This document shows positions 22,571-31,340 of a stretch of 42,711 bases of DNA, piece by piece. Positions within the stretch are counted from its first letter, which is position 1; each line of letters starts with the position of its first letter. The notes beneath the pieces are model-generated. The model was not told the origin of the DNA, did no database searches, and worked only from the letters and a program-made list of their open reading frames with translations. The DNA comes from Nodosilinea sp. P-1105. GTDB lineage: Bacteria; Cyanobacteriota; Cyanobacteriia; Phormidesmidales; Phormidesmidaceae. The position numbers were made by a program, and so were the translations under genes. The stretch is taken from NCBI RefSeq assembly GCF_012911975.1, contig NZ_SMDQ01000051.1, positions 1 through 42,711 on the forward strand. The letters are read 5' to 3'.

Positions 22571-24245
22571 TCGCTAACTCCGTAGACGCCATTTGCTGTG
22601 CAATCAAAGGTTCACTTTTGCCGTAGCCGTAGGGTTCTGAGACCACGGTGGGAATCTCGGCAAAGTTTTCGTGGGGCGGGGGCGAAGCTACCAGCCACTC
22701 CAGACCGATCGCCCGCCAAGGGTTAGCCGGTGCCTCATCCCCCAAAATCCAGGAGCTGATCATGTTCAGCAAAAAGGGCAACACCGATACCCCCAGCAAA
22801 AACGCCCCAATGCTGGCGATCACATTCCAATAGGCAAACTCGGGATCATAGGAGGCCACCCGCCGAGGCATCCCCTGCAAGCCCAAGGGGTGCATCGGCA
22901 AGAAGTTGAGGTTTACCCCAATGAAGGTCAAAACGAAATGGAGCTTGCCCAGGCCTTCGTAGTACATGTGACCCGTCATCTTGGGAAACCAGTGGTAGAT
23001 AGCTGCGTAGATCCCCATCACGGCTGCCCCATAAATCACATAGTGGAAGTGGCCCACCACAAAGTAGGTATTGTTGACGTGAATGTCAAAGGGCACTGCC
23101 GCCAGCATAATACCGGTAATGCCGGCGAACAAAAAGTTAACCAGGCCACCCAGGGCAAACAGCATCGGCGTGGTTAGGCGAATTTTGCCCCCCCATACAG
23201 TGGCTACCCAGGCAAAAATTTTCACCCCCGTAGGCACCGAGATGGTCATAGTAGTAGCCATAAACAGCATCCGCATCCAGCTGGGGGTGCCGCTGGCAAA
23301 CATGTGGTGTACCCAAACGATCGCACTCAAACCCGTAATCACAAAAGATGACACCGCCACAAATTTGTAGCCAAACAGTGGCTTGCGGGCATACACCGGA
23401 AACAACTCTGAAAACACCCCAAACACGGGCAAAATAATCACATACACCGCTGGGTGAGAGTAAAACCAAAAAAAGTGTTGGTAAAGCACCGGGTCACCGC
23501 CAGTGGCCGGGTCAAAGAAGCTAGTTCCCACCGTCAGGTCAAACAGCAGCATTACCGCCCCCGCCGTTAAGGCTGGTAGGCCAAACAGCTGGATGGTTTG
23601 TGCTGCTGCTACCGTCCAGCAGAACACCGGCATTTTGAAAAAGGTCATGCCTGGAGCTCGCATCCGAATGATGGTGGTCACGATGTTCACCGCCCCCATG
23701 ATGCTGGAAATGCCGGACAAGGCTACCGCCAAAATCCATAGGAACTGACCATTGATGAGATTGCCAGTGGGGTTTTGCAGGCTCACCGGCGGGTAGGCCC
23801 ACCAGCCCGACTGGGAAGGCCCGCCGGGCACCAAAAAACTGGCCATCAGAATCGTGCCAAACACCGGCACCATCCAGAAGGCAACGGCATTCAGCCGGGG
23901 AAAGGCCATGTCCCGTGCCCCAATTTGTAGCGGCACCAGATAGTTGGCCAGGCCATTCAGCACCGGGAACGTCCACATGAACAGCATGATGGTGCCATGC
24001 ATGGTGAACAGGGCGTTGTACACCGTGCGATCGACCAGGTCCGCTTCCGGGGTAATTAATTCCCCGCGCATCACCATGGCCAGAAAGCCACCCACCAGGA
24101 AAAACACAAAGGCGGTAACGATGTACTGAATGCCAATCACCTTGTGGTCAGTGCTGAAGGTGAAAAAGCGCCACCACTTTTCTGGTTCGCCTGGCTGCGG
24201 CTCGTTCTGGCGATAGTAGGGGGCGGTAATGGAGGTTTCAGTCAT
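22557..24245 (-). CDS. ctaD: Terminal oxidase subunit I (ARTO type)
   Basis: Subunit I reduces O2 to water at a haem-Cu_B centre and pumps protons. The 562-residue product has the 12-helix core with metal ligands H83 (TMHGTIML), H264 in YSHPAVY, H313-H314 (WVHHMF), and H399/H401 (VGHFHYV). The helix VI motif is YSHPAVY, not GHPEVY. The proton-channel Glu is absent and the Tyr-Ser pair takes its place, the A2-type pattern also usual in cyanobacterial oxidases. The ATG at 24245 lacks a Shine-Dalgarno; its leader is C-rich on the mRNA because of G-rich repeats on the plus strand. Confidence 0.96.
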   Translation of the reverse strand: MTETSITAPYYRQNEPQPGEPEKWWRFFTFSTDHKVIGIQYIVTAFVFFLVGGFLAMVMRGELITPEADLVDRTVYNALFTMHGTIMLFMWTFPVLNGLANYLVPLQIGARDMAFPRLNAVAFWMVPVFGTILMASFLVPGGPSQSGWWAYPPVSLQNPTGNLINGQFLWILAVALSGISSIMGAVNIVTTIIRMRAPGMTFFKMPVFCWTVAAAQTIQLFGLPALTAGAVMLLFDLTVGTSFFDPATGGDPVLYQHFFWFYSHPAVYVIILPVFGVFSELFPVYARKPLFGYKFVAVSSFVITGLSAIVWVHHMFASGTPSWMRMLFMATTMTISVPTGVKIFAWVATVWGGKIRLTTPMLFALGGLVNFLFAGITGIMLAAVPFDIHVNNTYFVVGHFHYVIYGAAVMGIYAAIYHWFPKMTGHMYYEGLGKLHFVLTFIGVNLNFLPMHPLGLQGMPRRVASYDPEFAYWNVIASIGAFLLGVSVLPFLLNMISSWILGDEAPANPWRAIGLEWLVASPPPHENFAEIPTVVSEPYGYGKSEPLIAQQMASTELASELS

Positions 24246-24716
24246 AGGGAGCGTGAGGGGTAGGGGTGGGTGGGTGGATGGGTAAGGGGGTGGATGGGAT
24301 GGGGGAGATGGGGAAGATGGGGAGGTGAAGAAGTGAAGGGGTGGGGGAGGTGGGGGTGGATGGGTGGGGAGGGATGGGGAGGGTGGAGAAGGTGGGGGGA
24401 GACGTAGGGGCGGACCTGGGTGTCCGCCCTAGCAGGGAATGGGGAACGGGGGGGTGAGTTTTGAGTTTTGAATTTTTTAATTGAGCCTTGAGCCGTAGGG
24501 TGGGTTAGGCGGTCGGAGTTGGGGGCTGCGGCCAGTCAATTAGAAGCCGCCGTAACCCACCTTTGGGGGGATGGCGCTATTAGTTAGTTCCTTTCGCAAG
24601 CTTTGATGTGTCTAGGTTTTCCTTTTCTGCCTTCATCCTTCTGCCTGCTTCGCACGGGCTGCGCCCTACATCCTTCTGCCTTCATCCTTCTGCCTTCATC
24701 CTTCTGCCTTCCGTTA
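24246..24716. repeat. Repeat-filled spacer inside the cta operon
   Basis: The 471 bp between ctaD and ctaC hold no gene. From about 24256 to 24400 there are degenerate G-rich units (GGTGGATGG and GGGGGAGATGGGGA types, as at 7.2 kb and 33.8 kb). At 24408-24429 GGGCGGAC-CTGGGT-GTCCGCCC forms an 8-bp hairpin. At 24450-24480 there are GAGTTTT units. At 24669-24710 CATCCTTCTGCCTT is repeated three times exactly, ending six bases before the ctaC stop codon; a fourth variant lies near 24625. Typical ctaC-ctaD spacers are much shorter. Confidence 0.85.
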
Positions 24717-25640
24717 CTAGGGTCTGGGAACGGGGAGGTCTGGGGAGCCGGGAAAGTTGACCATTGGGGTGGGGGCGGGGGTGACGGTTTTCCAGCCAGG
24801 GCGGCTGTCACGATTTTCGACTCTGACCTGGTACTCGGCGTAGGAGGGGTTGAGACCAGGCTGGGGAGCTTGGGCCGCCGCCTGGTTTAGCCACTGGCGG
24901 TAAGCGTCGGTGGACTCAACCACCACGTTGGCCTGCATGGCGGCAAAATAGGTGCCACTATATTCTGAGTCGCGCAGGCGATAGATGCCCTCGCGGATGG
25001 GGGTGAACTCAAAGTCCACCTGGCGACCGGGAATCACATCCTGCTTCACCCGAAAAGCGGGGACATAAAAACCGTGGAGCACATCTTCGGAGGTCATGGT
25101 CAACTTGGCGCGGGTGTGGTTGGGCAGGTGCAGCTCGGTGCTGGTGACCCCGGCTTCGGGGTAGTAAAATTCCCACACCCACTGGCGGGCACGCACCTCA
25201 ATCGGCTCCGGCTCGGTGGGCCGCTCAGCGTCTAGGGGGGCGGCGATGGCCTCTCCCATCATGTGTACATGCTCCATGGGGCCAAGGATGCCCATCTGGT
25301 CATAGATCTTATAGCTATAGCCTGCGATCCACACCACCAGCACCAAGGGAATGGCGGTCCAGACAATCTCCAGGGTGAGATTACCCTCAATCGGTGGACC
25401 GTCTCCTTCGTCATACTTAGCCGCCCGCTGGAACAGGACCGAGTATAACAACGTGCCAGCCACCCCCAAGAAAATGAAGGTGCCCAGGGTGGTCAGAAAG
25501 CTGAAGAGATTGTCCACCAGTAGCGCCTCTTCAGAGGCTGGCTCGGGCATCCAGTGGTAAGCCTGCTGTCCTACCCAAATACTGATCGGGGTCATAATGG
25601 CGGCTAAGAGCAGCAATCTGAGAATGACACGGACCTTCAT
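24717..25640 (-). CDS. ctaC: Terminal oxidase subunit II without Cu_A site (ARTO type)
   Basis: Subunit II normally takes electrons from cytochrome c at a binuclear Cu_A. The 307-residue product has two N-terminal helices (about 5-22 and 45-70, plus a third hydrophobic stretch 90-108), then the cupredoxin domain with VRARQWVWEFYYPE and DVLHGFYVPAFRVKQDVIPG. The Cu_A loop should read C-x-E-x-C-x3-H-x2-M. Here it is D224-S-E226-Y-S228-G-T-Y-F232-A-A-M235: both Cys and the His are lost, while spacing, Glu and Met persist. This is diagnostic of the cyanobacterial alternative oxidase (CtaCII/Cox2-type), thought to use quinol. H189 is retained. The DUF2231 gene ends 3 bp upstream of its start. Confidence 0.95.
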   Translation of the reverse strand: MKVRVILRLLLLAAIMTPISIWVGQQAYHWMPEPASEEALLVDNLFSFLTTLGTFIFLGVAGTLLYSVLFQRAAKYDEGDGPPIEGNLTLEIVWTAIPLVLVVWIAGYSYKIYDQMGILGPMEHVHMMGEAIAAPLDAERPTEPEPIEVRARQWVWEFYYPEAGVTSTELHLPNHTRAKLTMTSEDVLHGFYVPAFRVKQDVIPGRQVDFEFTPIREGIYRLRDSEYSGTYFAAMQANVVVESTDAYRQWLNQAAAQAPQPGLNPSYAEYQVRVENRDSRPGWKTVTPAPTPMVNFPGSPDLPVPRP

Positions 25641-25643
25641 GGG

Positions 25644-26267
25644 CTAGATTCCCCCCGGCAACAGCATATTCAACATCGTCAGGTCTTCACCGGCCCGCAG
25701 CAGCTGGTTGGCACTGATGTGGACCCCAAATTCGGCCGCCAACTGTGCCCCCAGGGTGCCATGGGCAAACATTAAGGTAAACACGCCTAGACCAGCTAAC
25801 AAGTAAGACCATTGCACCTGCCGGGCTCGGTCTTTGCGCCACACGTAGCGCTGGAAACCTCGCCAAATGGCCATGCCAGTAATCAAGGCCAGTAGCACCA
25901 CCCCACCCACGCCGTGCCACAGCATCGTTTCCAGGCTCTCCAACCCCCAGGCGCTGACCCCGTCGCTCAGCGGTTGGGCTAACAGCATTTCATAGAAGCC
26001 CGCCGCCACCGTCGGAAACGTGACCACTGCCGCCGCCACCATATTGAACCAACCCACATCAAAAAAGTTGGATCGGGTTGCTGGGATAGCTAAGAACTTA
26101 AACACCCGCTTTTCCAAGGGAAACAGCGCCCCAACAATATCAAAGCTAATGGCGACAATAAACAACCCTAGGGTCAAATGCACCAGGTTGGGATGGATGG
26201 GCAGATAATAGGGCAACCCATTGGGGCCCAGTTGCTCTCCCAATTGGTCAAGTAAATCAGGATTCAT
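25644..26267 (-). CDS. DUF2231 integral membrane protein (second of pair)
   Basis: DUF2231 proteins are four-helix membrane proteins of unknown function; some have putative haem or metal His residues. The 207-residue product shows YYLPIHPNLVHLTLGLFIVAISFDIVGALFP at the start, a helix around 70-95 (WFNMVAAAVVTFPTVAAGFYE), LWHGVGGVVLLALITGMAIW, and SYLLAGLGVFTLMFAHGTLG. HPNLVHLTLG and the LWHGVG and AHGTLG His are the conserved family positions. The start is ATG 26267, sharing TGATG with the stop of the upstream DUF2231 gene (a GTG at 26270 is also possible). It is 3 bp before ctaC, so it is cotranscribed with the oxidase. Confidence 0.9.
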   Translation of the reverse strand: MNPDLLDQLGEQLGPNGLPYYLPIHPNLVHLTLGLFIVAISFDIVGALFPLEKRVFKFLAIPATRSNFFDVGWFNMVAAAVVTFPTVAAGFYEMLLAQPLSDGVSAWGLESLETMLWHGVGGVVLLALITGMAIWRGFQRYVWRKDRARQVQWSYLLAGLGVFTLMFAHGTLGAQLAAEFGVHISANQLLRAGEDLTMLNMLLPGGI

Positions 26268-26767
26268 CACAGCACTCCGTCACGAATTGCTTCCACCACC
26301 TCTACGGTGTGCAGGCCATAGATCCAAACCAACTTATCGCCCAGGTAAGTCTGGAAGAAGACAAGGCCGGTCAGAAATACACTCGCCCCTAGGTAGGCCA
26401 TGGGAATGCTCTTGGGATCCTTTAGGCGCAGCACGTAGCGCCAGCCGGTAATGGCGGCAATAATCCCTGACAATGACCAACCTAGGATTGTGTGTAGGTT
26501 CAGGGTAGACTCGGCGGCAGGGACGTAGGGCATCGCCAAGCCCGCTTCAATCTGGCCAAAAATGACCGCAATGAAAATGGAAACAGTGGCAAAGCATAGA
26601 TTCCACCAACTGACCTCATAGTAGCGAGGGTTCTTGGTGAAATAGCCAATTACATCGCACACGAAGGCGAACAGGGCCATGGCAATGACGAAGTGCACCA
26701 CGATGGGATGAATGGTATCGGGATAAGGAAGATTGTGTTCATTGAGGGGGGGCAGGTACTCAAACAC
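26267..26767 (-). CDS. DUF2231 integral membrane protein (first of pair)
   Basis: The 166-residue product is a shorter paralog of the gene below it: PYPDTIHPIVVHFVIAMALFAFVCDVIGYF carries the same HP-x-VVH-x3-A motif, followed by helices around 52-72, 88-108 (LHTILGWSLSGIIAAITGWRY) and 118-136. The C-terminus ends YGLHTVEVVEAIRDGVL. GTG is the start at 26767 with AGGA upstream. It heads the operon DUF2231-DUF2231-ctaC-ctaD-ctaE. Link to the Cu_A-less oxidase suggests a role in quinol or haem handling or in assembly, an inference from position only. Confidence 0.9.
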   Translation of the reverse strand: MFEYLPPLNEHNLPYPDTIHPIVVHFVIAMALFAFVCDVIGYFTKNPRYYEVSWWNLCFATVSIFIAVIFGQIEAGLAMPYVPAAESTLNLHTILGWSLSGIIAAITGWRYVLRLKDPKSIPMAYLGASVFLTGLVFFQTYLGDKLVWIYGLHTVEVVEAIRDGVL

Positions 26768-26980
26768 GGGTGTCCTAAGGGGTTAGCGGAGTGAACAATA
26801 AAGTGGTTCAGGGTTACTACTCGGCACTGATGAGCTTAATGGAGATGGTAACCTGGGCTACCAGCAGCCTGAGCATAACAAACCCTTCTTTATAGGGTAA
26901 GTATCCCAGCTATCAATCGCCAGGGGAATTGAGATATTGGCCAAATTCTGCCATTGCTGAATTGCAGACTCTGTACAATT

Positions 26981-28336
26981 TCATTCATTCATATTCTTGT
27001 ACGTCGCCACCGCCGAGGGTGAGATCCGGTTCAGGTAGCGGAAGATCCAGTATTTGAATACCGTATCCAAAATTACGGGGAAGGTGGCGATAAACAGAAA
27101 GATAAAGTCGCGGTTGGCGGGAAAGCCCAGGTGCCGCGATAGCCCCTCTAGCAAAATCTCCCAGCCGTGGGGCGAGTGGAACCCGACAAAAATATCAGTG
27201 AATAAGATAATGATGAAGGCTTTGGCGCTATCGCTGAGACCGTAGACAATTTCGTCCATAAAGGATTTGAGATTGGCTACGTCTTGCTTGCGGGTGACCA
27301 GCACTAGGGCAAAGGCCCCAGCGGCCAGGATGTCAGCAAAGACATTTTTGACGGCATTGGTGCTGCGATCGCGATATTCGTCTTCAATGTCCGTCGCTTT
27401 GGCCCGCACCTGTTGTTCAATGCTCAATTCCGATAGGGGTGGGGCTTTGCCAATCAGTACCTCAAACCGCAGCCGCTCTTCAAATTGCTGTAATTCATGC
27501 AGGGCCTCTTCTTCCATCTCCAGATTCAGAAACACATCGGCCTGGTCGTCCACCCGTACCCGTTCCACAATCGGCCCGACTAAGAAAGCCTTGGTAAACT
27601 GCTGGGTGAGCAGAGGCACAATAATCAGCAGCAGTAGAAACCGAATGGCGGCGGTGGTTTTCGACTTTGATTTGCGAAAACTCTTAACCACCTCCTCCTC
27701 TGCATTGGGATCTAAGTCCTTGCGGATGCGGTCTACGGTACGCAAAATCGAGCGAGGTAAGACATTGGCGCGATCGGAGAGGGCATCGGGTCGGTTATCG
27801 TCATTACCATTGACCGCCCCCCCATTTTGTCCGCGCCGAGCTTGGTCCGCCTTAGCCCGCAGGACTCGGGTCGGTGAGGTGGGCTCGATGGCCACCTTTG
27901 CCCCATCGGTCAGGGTGATTACCCGCTGACTAGGCGCCTCCTGAGTGGCGTAACGGGCCAGTACCTCATCCACGAGCCGCAGCTTGCGTAGCACTAACGC
28001 CTGGCGGTCAACCACGTTAACGGTTAAATCGTCACGGGTGCCTGGCAGTTGCACCTCTGTCATGCGCGGCTCAGATCCCCGTATCACCGAGCGACTGGCC
28101 CGAAACTCAGCCATTCGTACTCGCATCAGGTTAAGGTATTTTTTCAACTCCCCCTCGAAATAGGTCATGGCACTGTTGCCATAGTTGCCATAGCGAGAGG
28201 AAATTGGATTGCCGCCAAAGTAATCTCGCTCGATTGCCTCAATGGTCTGAGCTGCTTCGTAGGCCTGGTTCAGCGCGCGTTCGGGGGTACGCAAAAACCA
28301 TTGCTGTATATTGCGAAAAAAGCCTGGAGTCTGCAT
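26981..28336 (-). CDS. pxcA: Light-induced proton extrusion protein PxcA (CemA family)
   Basis: PxcA is needed for light-driven Na+-dependent proton extrusion by cyanobacteria; its plastid relative is CemA. The 451-residue product has a soluble N-terminal half (FFRNIQQWFLRTPERALNQAY, ERDYFGGNPISSRYG, YFEGELKKYLNLMRVRM) and a C-terminal CemA-type membrane part: AIRFLLLLIIVPLLTQQFTKAFLVGPIV, LVTRKQDVANLKSFMDEIVYGLSD, KAFIIILFTDIFVGFHSPHGWE and a final FIFLFIATFPVILDTVFKYWIFRYLNRISPS. The frame extends to TTG 28351, but ATG 28336 gives the usual start. It diverges from lysC. Confidence 0.93.
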   Translation of the reverse strand: MQTPGFFRNIQQWFLRTPERALNQAYEAAQTIEAIERDYFGGNPISSRYGNYGNSAMTYFEGELKKYLNLMRVRMAEFRASRSVIRGSEPRMTEVQLPGTRDDLTVNVVDRQALVLRKLRLVDEVLARYATQEAPSQRVITLTDGAKVAIEPTSPTRVLRAKADQARRGQNGGAVNGNDDNRPDALSDRANVLPRSILRTVDRIRKDLDPNAEEEVVKSFRKSKSKTTAAIRFLLLLIIVPLLTQQFTKAFLVGPIVERVRVDDQADVFLNLEMEEEALHELQQFEERLRFEVLIGKAPPLSELSIEQQVRAKATDIEDEYRDRSTNAVKNVFADILAAGAFALVLVTRKQDVANLKSFMDEIVYGLSDSAKAFIIILFTDIFVGFHSPHGWEILLEGLSRHLGFPANRDFIFLFIATFPVILDTVFKYWIFRYLNRISPSAVATYKNMNE

Positions 28337-28645
28337 CCAACCATTAGCCAATAAGGGAGTATGGGGATTAGATTAACACCCCTCGACTCTAGCCCAGCAC
28401 CCAGTGCTGGATGGTTCTCAGGGGCGCAGCCTGATACAGTAAAGGCTCTGATTTTGGAACCTTAGATCAGTGCCGCAGACAGTGCCACAGATTAACGATT
28501 TCGGTCTAAATTTAGAGACTAAATCTGCTTGTCGGTTGGGTACTCTCGATGAATCATTGCCCTGTGCGCACCCTAGGTTAGGTTGACGGGCAGGCACGGC
28601 TTGAGAGCAGCGTTTTTTGACCATTGCAGGAGGACAGCACACACC

Positions 28646-30454
28646 ATGGCGCTAATCGTACAGAAATATGGCGGCACCTCTGTGGGTACCGTAGAGCGCA
28701 TCCAGGCGGTGGCTCGTCGGGTTAAAACCACTGTTGACGCGGGGCACTCGGTGGTGGTGGTGGTGTCGGCCATGGGCAAAACCACGGACGGCTTAGTGAA
28801 GCTAGCCAACGAAATCACCGGCCAACCCAGCCGCCGGGAAATGGATATGCTGTTATCCACGGGGGAGCAGGTGTCGATCGCATTACTGACCATGGCCCTG
28901 CATACCCTGGATCAAGAGGCTATCTCCTTGACTGGGGCCCAAGTGGGCATTGTCACCGAGACTGAACATACCCGAGCCCGCATTCTCACCATCAAAACTG
29001 AACGGCTCCAGCGGCACCTGGACGAAGGTAAAGTCATTGTGGTGGCCGGTTTCCAGGGGATTGGTCAAACCTCAGACCTAGAAATTACCACCCTGGGGCG
29101 GGGTGGCTCTGATACCTCGGCGGTGGCGTTGGCAGCGGCGCTCACCGCCGAAAAATGCGAGATTTACACCGATGTACCGGGGATTCTCACTACCGATCCC
29201 CGACTGGTGCCCGAAGCGCAGTTGATGCCGGAAATCACCAGCGATGAAATGTTGGAGCTAGCTAGCCTGGGGGCTAAAGTCCTGCATCCCCGAGCCGTAG
29301 AAATTGCCCGCAACTATGGAGTAACCCTGGTGGTGCGCTCTAGCTGGACCGATGAACCGGGAACCCGGGTGGTATCTCCCCGGCCCCAGCCGCGTCCCCT
29401 AGAGGGGCTAGAACTGGCCCACCCGGTGGATGCGGTCGAGTTTGACACCGACCAGGCCAAGGTGGCACTGCTGCGCATTCCCGATCGCCCTGGCATTGCG
29501 GCTCGGCTATTTGGGGAACTGGCCAATCAGGCGTTAGATGTGGATTTGATTATCCAGTCGATCCACGAAGGCAACACTAACGACATTGCCTTTACCACGG
29601 TCAAAGCCAACCTGAACCGGGCCGAGGCCGTAGCCGCCGCGATCGGCCCGGCCCTGCGCAGCAACCCCGCCGACACCACCCAGGCCGAGGTGATGGTGGA
29701 CACGCACATGGCCAAAATCAGCATTGCCGGGGCGGGGATGATTGGCCGTCCAGGGGTGGCGGCTAAGATGTTTTCGACCCTAGCGGAGGCAGGGGTCAAC
29801 ATTCAGCTGATTTCCACCTCGGAGGTGAAGGTCAGTTGTACGATCGCCGAAGCTGACTGCGATCGCGCCATTGCGGTTCTTTGCAATGCCTTCGAGGTTA
29901 CCTCCTCCCCGGTTCCCCATGGAGAAACCACGGGGGCTCAGACAGCCCCTGTGGTTCGAGGGTGTGCCCTCGACGTAAAGCAAGCCCAGGTGGCCATTCG
30001 CCACGTACCTGACCAGCCAGGTATGGCCGCTCATATCTTTCAACTGCTGGCCAACCAGGGGGTTAGCGTCGACATGATTATTCAATCCCAGCGGTGCCGA
30101 TTGGTCCATGGGCAACCCACCCGGGATATTGCCTTTACGGTAGCCCAGGCCGATGCCCCCGCCGCCCAAGCCCTGGTTAAGGCCGCCGCCCAGGACCTGG
30201 GTTTTGGGGATGTGGTGGTCAATGATGCGATCGCTAAGGTTAGCGTGGTCGGTACCGGCATGGTGGATGCCCCTGGAGTGGCGGCCCGCATGTTCAAGGC
30301 CCTCTCTAACCAGGGCATTAACCTGCAAATGATTGCCACCTCAGAAATTAAAATTAGCTGCGTGGTGGATGAAGTGGATGGGGTCAAAGCCCTCCAGGCG
30401 GTTCACAGCGCCTTTGGCCTGGCGGGTAAAGAAGCCGTGGTCGTGTCGGCGTAA
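28646..30454 (+). CDS. lysC: Aspartate kinase with four ACT domains
   Basis: It phosphorylates aspartate, the entry step to lysine, threonine and methionine. The 602-residue product has the kinase domain at about 1-240 (LIVQKYGGTSVGTVERI, TGEQVSIALLTMAL, TLGRGGSDTSAVALAAAL, DVPGILTTDPRLVP, GAKVLHPRAVEIA). Two tandem ACT pairs follow: VALLRIPDRPGIAARLFGEL and KISIAGAGMIGRPGVAAKMF, then AIRHVPDQPGMAAHIFQLLA and KVSVVGTGMVDAPGVAARMF. The duplicated ACT pair (four ACT) is the long cyanobacterial form with feedback control. ATG 28646 has AGGAGGA 10 nt upstream. A long linker (about 430-450) between the ACT pairs is Gly/Pro-poor and may be variable. Confidence 0.96.
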   Translation: MALIVQKYGGTSVGTVERIQAVARRVKTTVDAGHSVVVVVSAMGKTTDGLVKLANEITGQPSRREMDMLLSTGEQVSIALLTMALHTLDQEAISLTGAQVGIVTETEHTRARILTIKTERLQRHLDEGKVIVVAGFQGIGQTSDLEITTLGRGGSDTSAVALAAALTAEKCEIYTDVPGILTTDPRLVPEAQLMPEITSDEMLELASLGAKVLHPRAVEIARNYGVTLVVRSSWTDEPGTRVVSPRPQPRPLEGLELAHPVDAVEFDTDQAKVALLRIPDRPGIAARLFGELANQALDVDLIIQSIHEGNTNDIAFTTVKANLNRAEAVAAAIGPALRSNPADTTQAEVMVDTHMAKISIAGAGMIGRPGVAAKMFSTLAEAGVNIQLISTSEVKVSCTIAEADCDRAIAVLCNAFEVTSSPVPHGETTGAQTAPVVRGCALDVKQAQVAIRHVPDQPGMAAHIFQLLANQGVSVDMIIQSQRCRLVHGQPTRDIAFTVAQADAPAAQALVKAAAQDLGFGDVVVNDAIAKVSVVGTGMVDAPGVAARMFKALSNQGINLQMIATSEIKISCVVDEVDGVKALQAVHSAFGLAGKEAVVVSA

Positions 30455-30627
30455 CAGAATTTGTGCCATTGTTACAGAAGGTCGAGGGACGGCAAGGGAA
30501 TTTTTTATAATCAAGGTATAGCCCATGCCCATGGCTAGGCTCTTGCCCTGATTTTGCCGCTTCATGTTGATGGCTTGATGAGCCTGTCGAAGAGCCTGAT
30601 GTGGGTCCCAGTTACAGGAGACTCCCA

Positions 30628-31155
30628 ATGTTTAAGAAGATTCTCGTTGCTCTAGATAACTCTGATCTGCGCCCAGTGGTTTTGGACCAGGCGATTGATC
30701 TGGCGAAGGCCACAGAGGCCAAACTGATGATGGTACATGTATTGTCAGCCTATGAAGAAGGCAGCCCGGGGGTGCCAATTCGGTCTTATCAGGCTTACTA
30801 CCCGGTTTTAGACGATGCCACCTGGAAGGTATACCAACAGCGGTGGGAGGAGTTTGCCGATCGGGGTATGCAGCAACTTAACCGAGATGCGGAGCTAGCC
30901 AGACAGGCTGGGGTTACCGCAGAATTTTCACAGCTAACCGGGGAACCAGGCCCGGTGCTCTGCGACTTGGCTAAAACGTGGGAAACAGATTTGATTATGG
31001 TTGGCAGCCATGGGCGCAGGGGACTAAGTGAACTGCTCCTTGGCAGTGTCAGCAACTATGTCATGCACCGAGCCGAGTGCTCTGTGTTGGTCGTTCACAA
31101 CCACCTGTCATCTGAAGAAAAGGCTGACTCAGACTTAGCTGCTACTGAAGCCTGA
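30628..31155 (+). CDS. Universal stress protein (UspA family)
   Basis: USP proteins bind ATP or related nucleotides and act in stress adaptation. The 175-residue product starts MFKKILVALDNSDL, has the long helix insert around 45-80, and ends in the ATP-binding signature VGSHGRRGLSELLLGSVSNYVMHRAECSVLVVH (the G-x2-G-x9-G-(S/T) pattern). AGGAG lies 7 nt before ATG 30628. A TATAAT at 30506-30511 is the best -10 candidate for its promoter, with no clear -35, giving a leader of about 110 nt. It lies 173 bp after lysC in the same direction. Confidence 0.92.
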   Translation: MFKKILVALDNSDLRPVVLDQAIDLAKATEAKLMMVHVLSAYEEGSPGVPIRSYQAYYPVLDDATWKVYQQRWEEFADRGMQQLNRDAELARQAGVTAEFSQLTGEPGPVLCDLAKTWETDLIMVGSHGRRGLSELLLGSVSNYVMHRAECSVLVVHNHLSSEEKADSDLAATEA

Positions 31156-31340
31156 TTGCTCTAACTAAGCACCAGCTTAAAGACTATGTCTCAGATAGCA
31201 CCTGGCACCTCGACTTCCCAATAAGGGGCAGTACTAGGGCTCAGGGAACCTAGATGAGCCCAGTCCCTGGTTAACGGTTTGAAGTGGCAGAGTCAGTGCT
31301 CAGACGTTACCCAGAAGGGTTGGCAGATTTATGCCAGCCC

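Noticed and set aside
24408-24429. Hairpin as a rho-independent terminator inside the cta operon
   Set aside because: No U-tract on either strand; a similar imperfect hairpin at 12210-12234 suggests a dispersed repeat.
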